Of a DNA stretch of 64,000 bases, positions 41,313 through 49,548 are shown one piece after another (position 1 is the first letter of the stretch; each line of letters opens with the position of its first letter). The DNA is from Sungkyunkwania multivorans (GTDB taxonomy: Bacteria; Bacteroidota; Bacteroidia; Flavobacteriales; Flavobacteriaceae), in contig NZ_JBHTJH010000001.1 in NCBI RefSeq assembly GCF_042675645.1, positions 62,001-126,000 on the forward strand, in the 5' to 3' direction. The position numbers and the translations under genes were made by a program. The notes under the pieces were generated by a model. That model saw nothing but the letters and a program-made list of their open reading frames with translations, was not told the DNA's origin and did not search any database.

Positions 41313-41400
41313 ACTGCGAGGAATGGAATGACGAAGCAGTCTGCCCTTGGAGATCCCATCTAACGGATCGCTTCGTCTCGACATATCGAGACTCGCGAAG
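41313..41400. repeat. 88-bp hairpin repeat, copy B
   Basis: Second copy, with ACTGC-N18-GCAGT where copy A has ACTAC-N18-GTAGT, i.e. both arms changed together. It also has GATCC-N8-GGATC and TCTCGA-N4-TCGAGA. The stretch 41262-41312 between copies is unique and A-rich. Confidence 0.8.
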
Positions 41401-41410
41401 CCCTTTGAAA

Positions 41411-41437
41411 TCAAAAAGCCGCCCTTAACAGGCGGCT
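41411..41437 (-). terminator. Terminator of secDF
   Basis: On the minus strand AGCCGCC-N7-GGCGGCT is followed by TTTTTGATTT. It is 40 bases past the secDF stop. Confidence 0.85.
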
Positions 41438-41476
41438 CTTCTATAAATTGAACAGGTAAATAACTAAGAAAAACGT

Positions 41477-44400
41477 TTATGTTTTCTCTTTATCTGCCTT
41501 TTTGGTCGTATCATACATTACCGGTGTTGCAATGAATAGTGAAGAGTAGGTTCCCACCAATACTCCCACGATCAACGCGAACATAAACCCTCGGATGGAT
41601 TCTCCACCAAAAATAAAGATGGCCAATAATACCACTAAGGTGGTCAACGAGGTATTCAAGGTACGACTCAACGTACTATTCAAGGCGCTATTTACTGTTT
41701 TGCTAAATTCCCAGGTTGGATGATCATTCATAAATTCACGGATACGGTCAAAAACTACCACCGTATCGTTCAAGGAGTATCCAATTACCGTAAGTATCGC
41801 AGCGATGAACGCTTGATCGATCTCCATATTAAAAGGCATGATCTTCCAGAAGATAGAGAATACCCCTAAGACGATCAGAACATCGTGGAATACTGCCGCT
41901 ACCGCTCCCAAAGAGAATTGCCATCTGCGGAAACGCAATAGGATATATAGGAAAACAACGATCAATGACCCGAATATCGACCACAATGAAGCTTTGAAGA
42001 TATCATCGGCAATTGTTGGCCCAACCTTTACCGAAGACATACGGCCTATTTCCTTGTCCTCTGCACTATCTACAAATTGCTCCAAGGTAAAGTCTGCTGG
42101 CAAATAGGATTTTAAACCTTCGAATAACTTCTGCTCAACTTCTTCATCTACCTCGGTACCAGAAACATCGATCTTATATTTTGTAGTGATCTTCAATTGG
42201 TTATCCTCACCGAAGGTCTTCACATTTGGAGGGAGCTTTACCCCATCTTCAACAAAAACATCCGCCAAGGTGTTTGAAACCTCTGAGGCATTCATCGACT
42301 TCTCGAAACGAACCACATAGGAACGCCCTCCTGAAAAATCAACCCCCGGGTTTAGTCCTTGTGTTGCTAAAGAAGCCAAGCCTCCTGCAACGATCAAGAA
42401 AGATATGATATAGGCCACTTTGCGCTTCCCTAAGAAATCGACCGTCATATTTCTGAACAAATTCTTGGTCATCGCGGTAGCAAAATCCAATTTGTTTCCT
42501 TTTTCAACTTGCCAATCAACAAATAAGCGAGTAATAAAGATAGCCGTGAATAAGGAGGTAACGATACCGACCAATAAGGTGGTCGCAAATCCTTTGATTG
42601 GACCTGTACCAAAGATGAAAAGGATCAAGGCGGTTAGTCCCGTAGTGATATTCGCATCCAAGATCGAAGACAAGGCATTATTAAATCCATCGGCAACGGC
42701 TTGTTTCATCCCTTTTCCTTTGGTAAGCTCCTCTCTTACACGTTCAAAGATAAGTACGTTCGCATCCACCGACATACCAATGGTCAATACGATACCAGCA
42801 ATACCAGGCAGTGTCAATACTGCACCGAGACCGGCCAATACCCCAAAGATCAATAGGATATTCAAGGCTAGGGCGATATCGGCAAAAATACCTGCCTTCC
42901 CATAATAGAAGACCATCCATATCAACACTAAAGAAAGTGCGATAAGGAATGACATGATACCGCTATCGATCGCCTCTTGTCCTAACGATGGACCCACGAT
43001 CTCTGACTGAATGATATCTGCTGAAGCCGGCAGTTTACCAGCTCTTAATACGTTGGCAAGATCTTTGGTCTCTAATATGGTGAAATCTCCTGAGATCTCT
43101 GAACGACCCCCAACGATAGCTCCTTTTGAGACTCCTGGTGCTGAATAGACGATATCATCCAAGACGATGGCGATGTTGGTGTTCTCTTTAGAGGCCTTCC
43201 CGGTCATATCTTCCCATATCTTAGACCCTCTTGTGTTCATTTGCATATCTACCGAAGGTTCTCCATTTTGGCTAAATGAACCTTGGGCATCTGTGATCAC
43301 ATCTCCACTTAAAGGCGGTGTGTTATCTCTATTAGCATTGATAGCATATAGCTCTACTCCTTTTTGTCCAAGTAAGCGCACGTTTCGTCCTTCATACGCC
43401 TTCAGGTCCACTTCTCTTCCCAATAGGAATTTGGTATAGCGCATTTCTGCTGGAAGCAATGCTCTTATATCCGGACGATTGAGATATGCTACTACTTTTT
43501 CTCCATCTTCCTTAGAGTATACGCCCAATACATTCCTTCCTCTAGAAGCTTCTCTAACATCCAGATCAAATATTGGATTAGCGACCACTTCAACGGCTGT
43601 AGAATCGGTATCTACAGTGTCCAATAGCGCATCGATCTTTGAAGAAGTGTCTTCTTCCGCCGTGGCCGTGGTATCTTGTACAGCTTCGGTAGTTTCCTTC
43701 TCGGCCTTTGGTGCTTGCTCTTCCCTAATAAGATTGTTGGCCTGCGTTAAAAAGTTGACCAATTTATCGGTATTATATGTCTCCCAAAACTCCAATTGGG
43801 CTGTTTGAGAGACCAATTCTCTGGCGCGTTGGACATCTTTGGCACCTGGTAATTCTACCAGAATCCTTCCAGAGTTTCCTAAACGTTGGATATTGGGTTG
43901 GGTAACTCCGAACTCATCGATACGCTTGCGCAATACTTCAAAAGCCGATACGATGGCGTCATCCACCTTTTCACGAATCACCTTTTTAACGGTCTCATCG
44001 TCCATGGTAATATCTATATCGTCATCCAAGGTACGATTGGCAAAAATATCTGGTGATGCCAATTTCTTATCTCCCTTGATAGCATCAAAAGCCTCAAAGA
44101 AAGATTCTACGTAAGGTTCGTCGGCATTCTTCTGTAATTGGTCGGCGTTTTCCAATGCAGTGTTAAAGGTGGGATCCTTTGATTTTTCTGCCAACCCCTT
44201 CAAAATATCTTTTACCGAGATCTGAAGAATTACGTTAATACCTCCTTTTAAGTCGAGCCCTTTGTTAAGCTCTTTCTTTTTAGCTTCTGCATAAGTAAAT
44301 CCGATGAATTTCTTTGCATTTGCAACAGAGTCTAAATACTTAGCCTCTACCTCTGCCCTCTCTTGCACGTAGTTTGCCACTGTGTTATCCACTTTGTTGA

Positions 44401-44518
44401 TGGCGTACTCTTCTGCTTCATTTTCTACACTATTGGTGAAGAATGTAAATGAAAGTTGGTAAATACTTACCAAACCGAACAAAAAGGCAAACAATTTTAC
44501 TAATCCCTTGTTCTGCAT
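41477..44518 (-). CDS. secDF: Fused protein translocase subunit SecDF
   Basis: A 1013-residue fusion of SecD and SecF, the proton-driven accessory of the Sec translocon. SecD part: TM1 at 7-27, periplasmic P1 domain (about 30-520) with the conserved 'LRKRIDEFGVTQPNIQRLGNSGRILVELPG' and 'GGRSEISGDF', then TM2-6 including 'GIVLTIGMSVDANVLIFERVREE'. SecF part from about 690: 'LNPGVDFSGGRSYVVRF', TMs and 'VIGYSLNDTVVVFDRIRE'. Fusion is normal in Bacteroidota. A shorter P1-only paralogue is encoded upstream on the same strand. Confidence 0.97.
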   Translation of the reverse strand: MQNKGLVKLFAFLFGLVSIYQLSFTFFTNSVENEAEEYAINKVDNTVANYVQERAEVEAKYLDSVANAKKFIGFTYAEAKKKELNKGLDLKGGINVILQISVKDILKGLAEKSKDPTFNTALENADQLQKNADEPYVESFFEAFDAIKGDKKLASPDIFANRTLDDDIDITMDDETVKKVIREKVDDAIVSAFEVLRKRIDEFGVTQPNIQRLGNSGRILVELPGAKDVQRARELVSQTAQLEFWETYNTDKLVNFLTQANNLIREEQAPKAEKETTEAVQDTTATAEEDTSSKIDALLDTVDTDSTAVEVVANPIFDLDVREASRGRNVLGVYSKEDGEKVVAYLNRPDIRALLPAEMRYTKFLLGREVDLKAYEGRNVRLLGQKGVELYAINANRDNTPPLSGDVITDAQGSFSQNGEPSVDMQMNTRGSKIWEDMTGKASKENTNIAIVLDDIVYSAPGVSKGAIVGGRSEISGDFTILETKDLANVLRAGKLPASADIIQSEIVGPSLGQEAIDSGIMSFLIALSLVLIWMVFYYGKAGIFADIALALNILLIFGVLAGLGAVLTLPGIAGIVLTIGMSVDANVLIFERVREELTKGKGMKQAVADGFNNALSSILDANITTGLTALILFIFGTGPIKGFATTLLVGIVTSLFTAIFITRLFVDWQVEKGNKLDFATAMTKNLFRNMTVDFLGKRKVAYIISFLIVAGGLASLATQGLNPGVDFSGGRSYVVRFEKSMNASEVSNTLADVFVEDGVKLPPNVKTFGEDNQLKITTKYKIDVSGTEVDEEVEQKLFEGLKSYLPADFTLEQFVDSAEDKEIGRMSSVKVGPTIADDIFKASLWSIFGSLIVVFLYILLRFRRWQFSLGAVAAVFHDVLIVLGVFSIFWKIMPFNMEIDQAFIAAILTVIGYSLNDTVVVFDRIREFMNDHPTWEFSKTVNSALNSTLSRTLNTSLTTLVVLLAIFIFGGESIRGFMFALIVGVLVGTYSSLFIATPVMYDTTKKADKEKT

Positions 44519-44607
44519 TGTAATTAATTTAGGTGATAATTTTAAAAACGAGCAAATATATCATTTCGCCAAGGAAATGCCAATATATTTTAAGGTTTTC
44601 ATCCGTA

Positions 44608-45537
44608 TTACTGAAGTTTGATTACCGTCATCGAAGACACCTTTAATTTTGGCAAAGCACCAGCCTCAATAATGGCAGCCAGATCATAAGCCTCTTCTAC
44701 AGTGAATTCTCCCGTAATTTGTGAGCGGCCACCCACAATCGCACCGTTGAGTACCCCTGGTGCAGATAATACTGTATGGTCAACGACCATAGCTATATTT
44801 GTCTGCTCTCTAGAAGCTCTGCCCGTTATATCCTCCCACTTCATCGCACCTTGTTCATTCATTTGCAAATTGATCGTTGGGTTCCCCATCATATCAAAGT
44901 CTTGGGAGGCTTCTATTATCGTATTCCCATCAAGTACTGCTCTGTTGGCTCTATTCCCTTTTATCGCATATAAGGGAACATTCCCATTTTCATCAGGTGT
45001 ACCCCACAAGAACTTAACAAAACGAAGATCTGTCGGCAATAGGGCTCTCACCTGTTTTTGTTCAAGGTATTGCATCATTTTTTCTTTGTTTTCTTGCCTG
45101 ACCTTACAAAGTACGTTTCGCGCCCTAAAGTTATCCTTGACAAACAAACTCGAAATAGGTTCGACATCTGCTAAACTGTCTTTCAAAATATTGTTAGCTT
45201 CTAATAAGAAACCAAATAGTTTATCTGCATTAAAAGTATGATAGAATTCCAATTTGCCTTGGGTTTGAAGAAGATCGACCAATCGCTCTTGAGGAATCGG
45301 TTTTGAGGCAGCAATCTCTAAATCGATCGTATTGCCATTCATCGGGTCAATTTTCAGTACCTCAACTCCAAAATCCTTAAGACGCTTGGCTAAGACCTCC
45401 TCGGTGACTCTCATATCAAATTCTTGACCTTCTTCAATTTGAAGGCGAAGTTTTAAGCCATGCGTAGGTTCTGAATTACAGCTCGCTAAGAAGGCTACGA
45501 GTATAAAAAGAAGACTTTCAATAAAAGACACCCTCAT
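44608..45537 (-). CDS. SecD P1-domain lipoprotein (detached SecD periplasmic domain)
   Basis: A 309-residue predicted lipoprotein (MRVSFIESLLFILVAFLASC) consisting only of a SecD periplasmic P1 domain. It aligns with SecDF of this window through 'KLEFYHTFNADKLFGFLLEANNIL', 'RARNVL', 'QVRALLPTDLRFVKFLWG', 'NLQMNEQGAMKWEDITGRASREQTNIAMVVDHTVLSAPGVLNGAIVGGRSQITGEF', then stops before TM2. It lacks all proton-conducting helices, so it cannot translocate alone. The start is set at the ATG after the mdh terminator; the open frame runs further upstream but through that terminator. A role as a periplasmic partner of Sec or of outer-membrane biogenesis is only inferred. Confidence 0.85.
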   Translation of the reverse strand: MRVSFIESLLFILVAFLASCNSEPTHGLKLRLQIEEGQEFDMRVTEEVLAKRLKDFGVEVLKIDPMNGNTIDLEIAASKPIPQERLVDLLQTQGKLEFYHTFNADKLFGFLLEANNILKDSLADVEPISSLFVKDNFRARNVLCKVRQENKEKMMQYLEQKQVRALLPTDLRFVKFLWGTPDENGNVPLYAIKGNRANRAVLDGNTIIEASQDFDMMGNPTINLQMNEQGAMKWEDITGRASREQTNIAMVVDHTVLSAPGVLNGAIVGGRSQITGEFTVEEAYDLAAIIEAGALPKLKVSSMTVIKLQ

Positions 45538-45570
45538 AATTGTTTGTTTAACATTTTCAAAAAATAAAAA

Positions 45571-45592
45571 AAGGTTGCCGAAGCAACCTTTA
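45571..45592 (-). terminator. Terminator of mdh
   Basis: On the minus strand AAGGTTGC-N4-GCAACCTT is followed by a run of Ts. It lies between mdh and the P1 lipoprotein and shows that the latter needs its own promoter or read-through. Confidence 0.85.
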
Positions 45593-45614
45593 TAATATGT
45601 GTGTATATCATTCA

Positions 45615-46541
45615 TTATACATCCAACAGTCCGTTGGTCTTCTTAACACCTTCTGCACTTTCGGCCAACTTCGATTTTTCGGCATCGGACAGCTGGATAT
45701 CAACAACTTTTTCAATTCCATTTTTACCTAAGACCACAGGAACACCAATACAGAGGTCCTTTAGCCCATATTCTCCGTCCAACAATGTCGAACAAGGGAA
45801 GATCTTCTTTTGGTCGCAGGCGATTGCCTGCACCAGACCAGAAACCGCTGCTCCCGGGGCGTACCATGCCGAAGTACCAAGTAGTTTGGTCAAGGTAGCA
45901 CCTCCCACTTTGGTATCTTCCATCACTTGGTTCAATCTTTCTTCCGAAATAAACTCAGATACAGGAACGCTATTTCTAGTAGCCAAACGCGTAAGAGGAA
46001 CCATTCCTTTATCACTGTGACCTCCGATGACCATACCGTCTACATCAGAAATAGGTGCACCTAAGGCCTCGGCCAATCGGTACTTGAATCGTGCGCTATC
46101 CAGTGCTCCCCCCATACCAATGATCCTATGTTTTGGTAGGCCCGTAACCTTATGCGCCAAATAGGTCATGGTATCCATAGGGTTACTTACAACAATGAGA
46201 ATTACATCTGGAGAGTGCTTGATCAGTTCGCCTGCAACAGATTTTACGATTCCAGCGTTAATGCCTATCAACTCTTCGCGGGTCATTCCAGGCTTACGTG
46301 GAATACCAGAAGTGATCACGGCAATATCGCTATTGGCGGTCTTTGAGTAATCACCGGTGGTCCCAGTGATCTTGGTATCGAAACCATTTAATGAGGCTGT
46401 TTGCATCAAATCCATCGCCTTCCCTTCGGCAAATCCCTCTTTGATATCTAACAATACCACTTCTGAAGCAAAATCTTTGATTGCAATGTACTCTGCGCAA
46501 CTAGCACCAACGGCTCCTGCACCTACTACGGTAATTTTCAT
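45615..46541 (-). CDS. mdh: Malate dehydrogenase (NAD-dependent)
   Basis: A 308-residue LDH-like malate dehydrogenase that interconverts malate and oxaloacetate in the TCA cycle. Rossmann motif 'VVGAGAVGASCAEYIA', substrate arginines in 'SGIPRKPGMTREELI', Asn/Asp of 'VSNPMDTMTYLAHKVTG', and the catalytic His in 'GGHSDKGMVPL'. Length is standard. It ends in its own terminator. Confidence 0.96.
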   Translation of the reverse strand: MKITVVGAGAVGASCAEYIAIKDFASEVVLLDIKEGFAEGKAMDLMQTASLNGFDTKITGTTGDYSKTANSDIAVITSGIPRKPGMTREELIGINAGIVKSVAGELIKHSPDVILIVVSNPMDTMTYLAHKVTGLPKHRIIGMGGALDSARFKYRLAEALGAPISDVDGMVIGGHSDKGMVPLTRLATRNSVPVSEFISEERLNQVMEDTKVGGATLTKLLGTSAWYAPGAAVSGLVQAIACDQKKIFPCSTLLDGEYGLKDLCIGVPVVLGKNGIEKVVDIQLSDAEKSKLAESAEGVKKTNGLLDV

Positions 46542-46610
46542 GTATGATGATTTTTGTTGATTAAAAACTAGTGCAAATTTAAGAATTATGCCACTAATTA
46601 TCGTATGAAA

Positions 46611-47618
46611 TCACCTAAAACCGAAGTTCAAACCAATAGAAAGATTATTGAATTCGGCTACGGTGTAATCAAGGTTCAACCTGAAGAAGGCGAGCTTCAA
46701 TTTGGTACCCACAGTGAGGCGTGTCCCCGAGGCATCATTAGATACTGAAAAAGGATCTTCAAAAGTCTGTTGAAATGGCCCCTGTCTAACAACATAGGTC
46801 CCTAAAATATCGGTGTCAGATTTTCCTGAAAGGTATCCAATACTTCCATAGAAATTGATCACTGGCAACTTTGTAGATGCGATCAGCTGAAATGACCATG
46901 TGCTCGCAGTGGTCTCAAAACGTTGGTTAGCACCATCGACAATATTCGTGCTAGTAAAGTCATAGCTACCATCCAATCTTGTATAACCGATCAATCCCGA
47001 AACAGCTACAGGCCACAACTTCTCGGCCGGCAGCCATTGTGTAAGTTCGTGCTGTAACCCAACACCATAAAAGCCCACCTTCACATCATTTGAATTTACC
47101 TTAGGGAAGAAACGCGCTTTGAGTTCGGTCCCTTTGATAACACCAACACTTACCTGTAGGAATGCTGTCGGTATAAAATTGATATTTTCGGAGGCCAGCC
47201 CAGAAGGGAGGTCAAATTCTACACGCTCCGTGACACCCGGTGCAACTTCGGACTCCGCAAACACTCGAATACCATCGATATCACCAAGGGCCGTAGAGAC
47301 CGACTTGCCAGTGCTGCCATCTACGAATTGTAAGTTTTGATAGCTCGCGGTGTTGAGGACAAACCCTTTTTTTTCATCCTTGATTGGACTGTAATTCCCA
47401 ACAATAGAGACTTCAAATCCAGCCAATGGCTTTGATTCCGCGCTGTTAAACCAGCCGTTACTCATGCCATACATAAGCCCTTCATTGGCAGGTGCGATAT
47501 AGTCGGTGGTGTATCGTTGTGCATCTGCAATTCCTGCTGCTAATAGTTCATTGATGTTTTGCGCCTTTGTCTGGCAAAAAACTGTGAAAAGAATAATTGA
47601 GAAAAGTGTTTTTTTCAT
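46611..47618 (-). CDS. DUF6588-like outer-membrane beta-barrel protein
   Basis: A 335-residue protein with signal peptide (MKKTLFSIILFTVFCQTKAQ) and 'LLAAGIADAQRYTTDYIAPANEGLMYGMSNGWFNSAESKPLAGFEVSI', the DUF6588 N-terminus. The rest alternates strands typical of a barrel ('VKVGFYGVGLQHELTQWLP', 'LSIGLNFGFR' end). Function unknown. The start is set at 47618 since a 35-residue longer reading has no signal peptide. Upstream mdh is separate (69 bases, same strand). Confidence 0.75.
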   Translation of the reverse strand: MKKTLFSIILFTVFCQTKAQNINELLAAGIADAQRYTTDYIAPANEGLMYGMSNGWFNSAESKPLAGFEVSIVGNYSPIKDEKKGFVLNTASYQNLQFVDGSTGKSVSTALGDIDGIRVFAESEVAPGVTERVEFDLPSGLASENINFIPTAFLQVSVGVIKGTELKARFFPKVNSNDVKVGFYGVGLQHELTQWLPAEKLWPVAVSGLIGYTRLDGSYDFTSTNIVDGANQRFETTASTWSFQLIASTKLPVINFYGSIGYLSGKSDTDILGTYVVRQGPFQQTFEDPFSVSNDASGTRLTVGTKLKLAFFRLNLDYTVAEFNNLSIGLNFGFR

Positions 47619-47912
47619 GACTAATAGGTTTGAGAGCACTCTAATATATAAAAACCTGTAAAAATCGATGCACTTCTTTAAAAATAAGCTAGAAATAAGG
47701 TATAATCCTTTCAAAAAGGACAAGAATTGCCTTTCATCGATTGAATATGACTTTTATCGGAGTCAACGTGTAAGAAAAGTAAACTTAGTCGAATTCATCG
47801 ATTGTCGAAAAAAATTCACATTTTGTCTAAAATTTGTACAAACCTTATCGTAACCCTTTGAAAATCATTCTTTATTATCTATTTTGGCTCCCTTTAAAAA
47901 GACCCCGAAGTT

Positions 47913-49376
47913 ATGATGAGAAAAACCTTTGCTAGCAGTGCGATAGCACTATTGATTTTTGCAACTTCCTTTGGCCAAGTAGGTATCGGAACTACAACAC
48001 CAGATACATCTAGTGCACTCGACATCACATCGACAGATAGTGGATTGTTAATTCCAAGAGTTGCGCTTACCTCAACAGCGAGCGCTGGCCCAATTACATC
48101 CCCAGCTACGGCTTTAGTGATTTATAATACCGCAACAGCTGGAGCAGGAGCCACTGCCGTAACACCTGGCTTTTACTATTGGAATGGTAGCTGGCAACGC
48201 TTTAATGATGGCTCGGCTGGATGGGAACTGGACGGAAATGCCGTGACGGCCTCGGATTTTATTGGAACCACCAACAATTTCCCTTTGAATATTCATGTAA
48301 ATAACAACCAACGCTTTTCATTCACCGATGCTGGGCAGATCATCCCTGTAAACGCTACATCGAGCACCCTTATCGGTAATTCGACCTCGGCATCTGGGGA
48401 CTTTGCAATAGCCATTGGAGAATTGGCGACCGCAGATTTCGACGATGCCATTGCCATTGGTAGACGTGCATCCACAGGAGAACGATTTGCCATAGCCCTA
48501 GGTTTGGATGCATCAGCACCTGGATTGAATAGCACGGCCCTAGGAAACGAAGCTAGTTCGGGAGGCAATCAATCTACGGCGGTAGGCTATCAAACCTTTG
48601 CAAGCAACGTAAATGCTACTGCGCTGGGCTTCGATGCTAGGGCAACAGGAAATAATTCTACCGCTCTGGGATACGACACCGACTCTGCTGGAAATAACAC
48701 TGTAAGCATAGGAATAAGTGCTTCTGCAAGTGCCAATAATTCCGTGGCTATAGGTTCACAAGCCTCCTCAGCAGGCTCGGGCTCTTTAGCTTTGGGATTC
48801 CAATCGTCTGCACCAAACTTTAACTCTACCGCTATTGGTAATGGCGCCGTAGCTACTGGAAGTAACAGAATGCGATTTGGAAATACTACCGTAAATACGA
48901 TCGAAGCCCAGGTAGGCATCTCTGTAACATCAGACGGACGATTTAAATACGATATCGAGGAAAACGTTCCTGGTCTTAGTTTTATCAACGCGCTTAGGCC
49001 AGTCACTTATAAGTTTGACCTGAAGAAGTTGAGCATGTTTAGAAATGAACCTTCCATCGCGCAAAATACAGGCAAGATAGAAACAGGATTTATAGCTCAG
49101 GAAGTGGAAGAAGCGGCCAAGAAATTGGGCTATGATTTTAGCGCTATCGATGTCCCAAAGGACAGTGACAAGCAGAATTACACGCTTTCCTATGCGCAAT
49201 TCGTGGTACCATTGGTAAAAGCGGTGCAAGAACAACAAGAAGAGATCGAAGCTTTGAAAAAGGAACTGAACGAACTCAAGTCGATCAAGGAAGAAATAGC
49301 ACAGCTCAGAGCGATGATCCAACCAAATGATCGATCAACATCTGCCGTGAAAACTGAAATTAGCAAGAAGAAATAG
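47913..49376 (+). CDS. Surface protein with YadA-like head repeats and S74 intramolecular chaperone
   Basis: A 487-residue secreted protein. Signal peptide ends FGQ (about residue 22 from the second Met). The 'VGIGTTTPDTSSALDI' block is the common Bacteroidota surface-protein head start. Residues about 155-325 contain about ten 14-residue head repeats of the type 'NSTALGxDaxAxG', as in trimeric YadA-like adhesins and phage tail fibres. The C-terminal part 'TSDGRFKYDIEENVPGLSFINALRPVTYKFD' has the Ser and Lys of peptidase S74 self-cleaving chaperones, followed by a coiled coil (about 435-475). Trimeric folding and autocleavage are inferred. Confidence 0.85.
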   Translation: MMRKTFASSAIALLIFATSFGQVGIGTTTPDTSSALDITSTDSGLLIPRVALTSTASAGPITSPATALVIYNTATAGAGATAVTPGFYYWNGSWQRFNDGSAGWELDGNAVTASDFIGTTNNFPLNIHVNNNQRFSFTDAGQIIPVNATSSTLIGNSTSASGDFAIAIGELATADFDDAIAIGRRASTGERFAIALGLDASAPGLNSTALGNEASSGGNQSTAVGYQTFASNVNATALGFDARATGNNSTALGYDTDSAGNNTVSIGISASASANNSVAIGSQASSAGSGSLALGFQSSAPNFNSTAIGNGAVATGSNRMRFGNTTVNTIEAQVGISVTSDGRFKYDIEENVPGLSFINALRPVTYKFDLKKLSMFRNEPSIAQNTGKIETGFIAQEVEEAAKKLGYDFSAIDVPKDSDKQNYTLSYAQFVVPLVKAVQEQQEEIEALKKELNELKSIKEEIAQLRAMIQPNDRSTSAVKTEISKKK

Positions 49377-49405
49377 GACGAAAATTAAATTGACACTAAA
49401 ATTAA

Positions 49406-49440
49406 AAAGACAACCGTGACGGTTGTCTTTTTTTTTGTCC
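49406..49440 (+). terminator. Terminator after the YadA/S74 gene
   Basis: AAGACAACCG-TGA-CGGTTGTCTT, an almost uninterrupted 10-bp or longer stem, followed by about nine Ts. Confidence 0.85.
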
Positions 49441-49480
49441 AAAAGCTATCGAGATACTAAAGAAACCTTTTGTTTTGAAA

Positions 49481-49515
49481 ACAAAAAAAAGGAGCTCGTA
49501 ACTAACGAACTCCTT
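49481..49515 (-). terminator. Terminator of gyrB
   Basis: On the minus strand AAGGAGTTCGT-N5-ACGAGCTCCTT (one G-U pair) is followed by a run of eight Ts. It is 34 bases after the gyrB stop. Confidence 0.8.
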
Positions 49516-49548
49516 CCTTCCATATTCTAAAAGCATTGAAAATACTTT

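Noticed and set aside
45541..45615. Longer N-terminus for the SecD P1 lipoprotein (start at 45615)
   Set aside because: The extra 26 codons run through the mdh terminator hairpin and hide the lipoprotein signal peptide.
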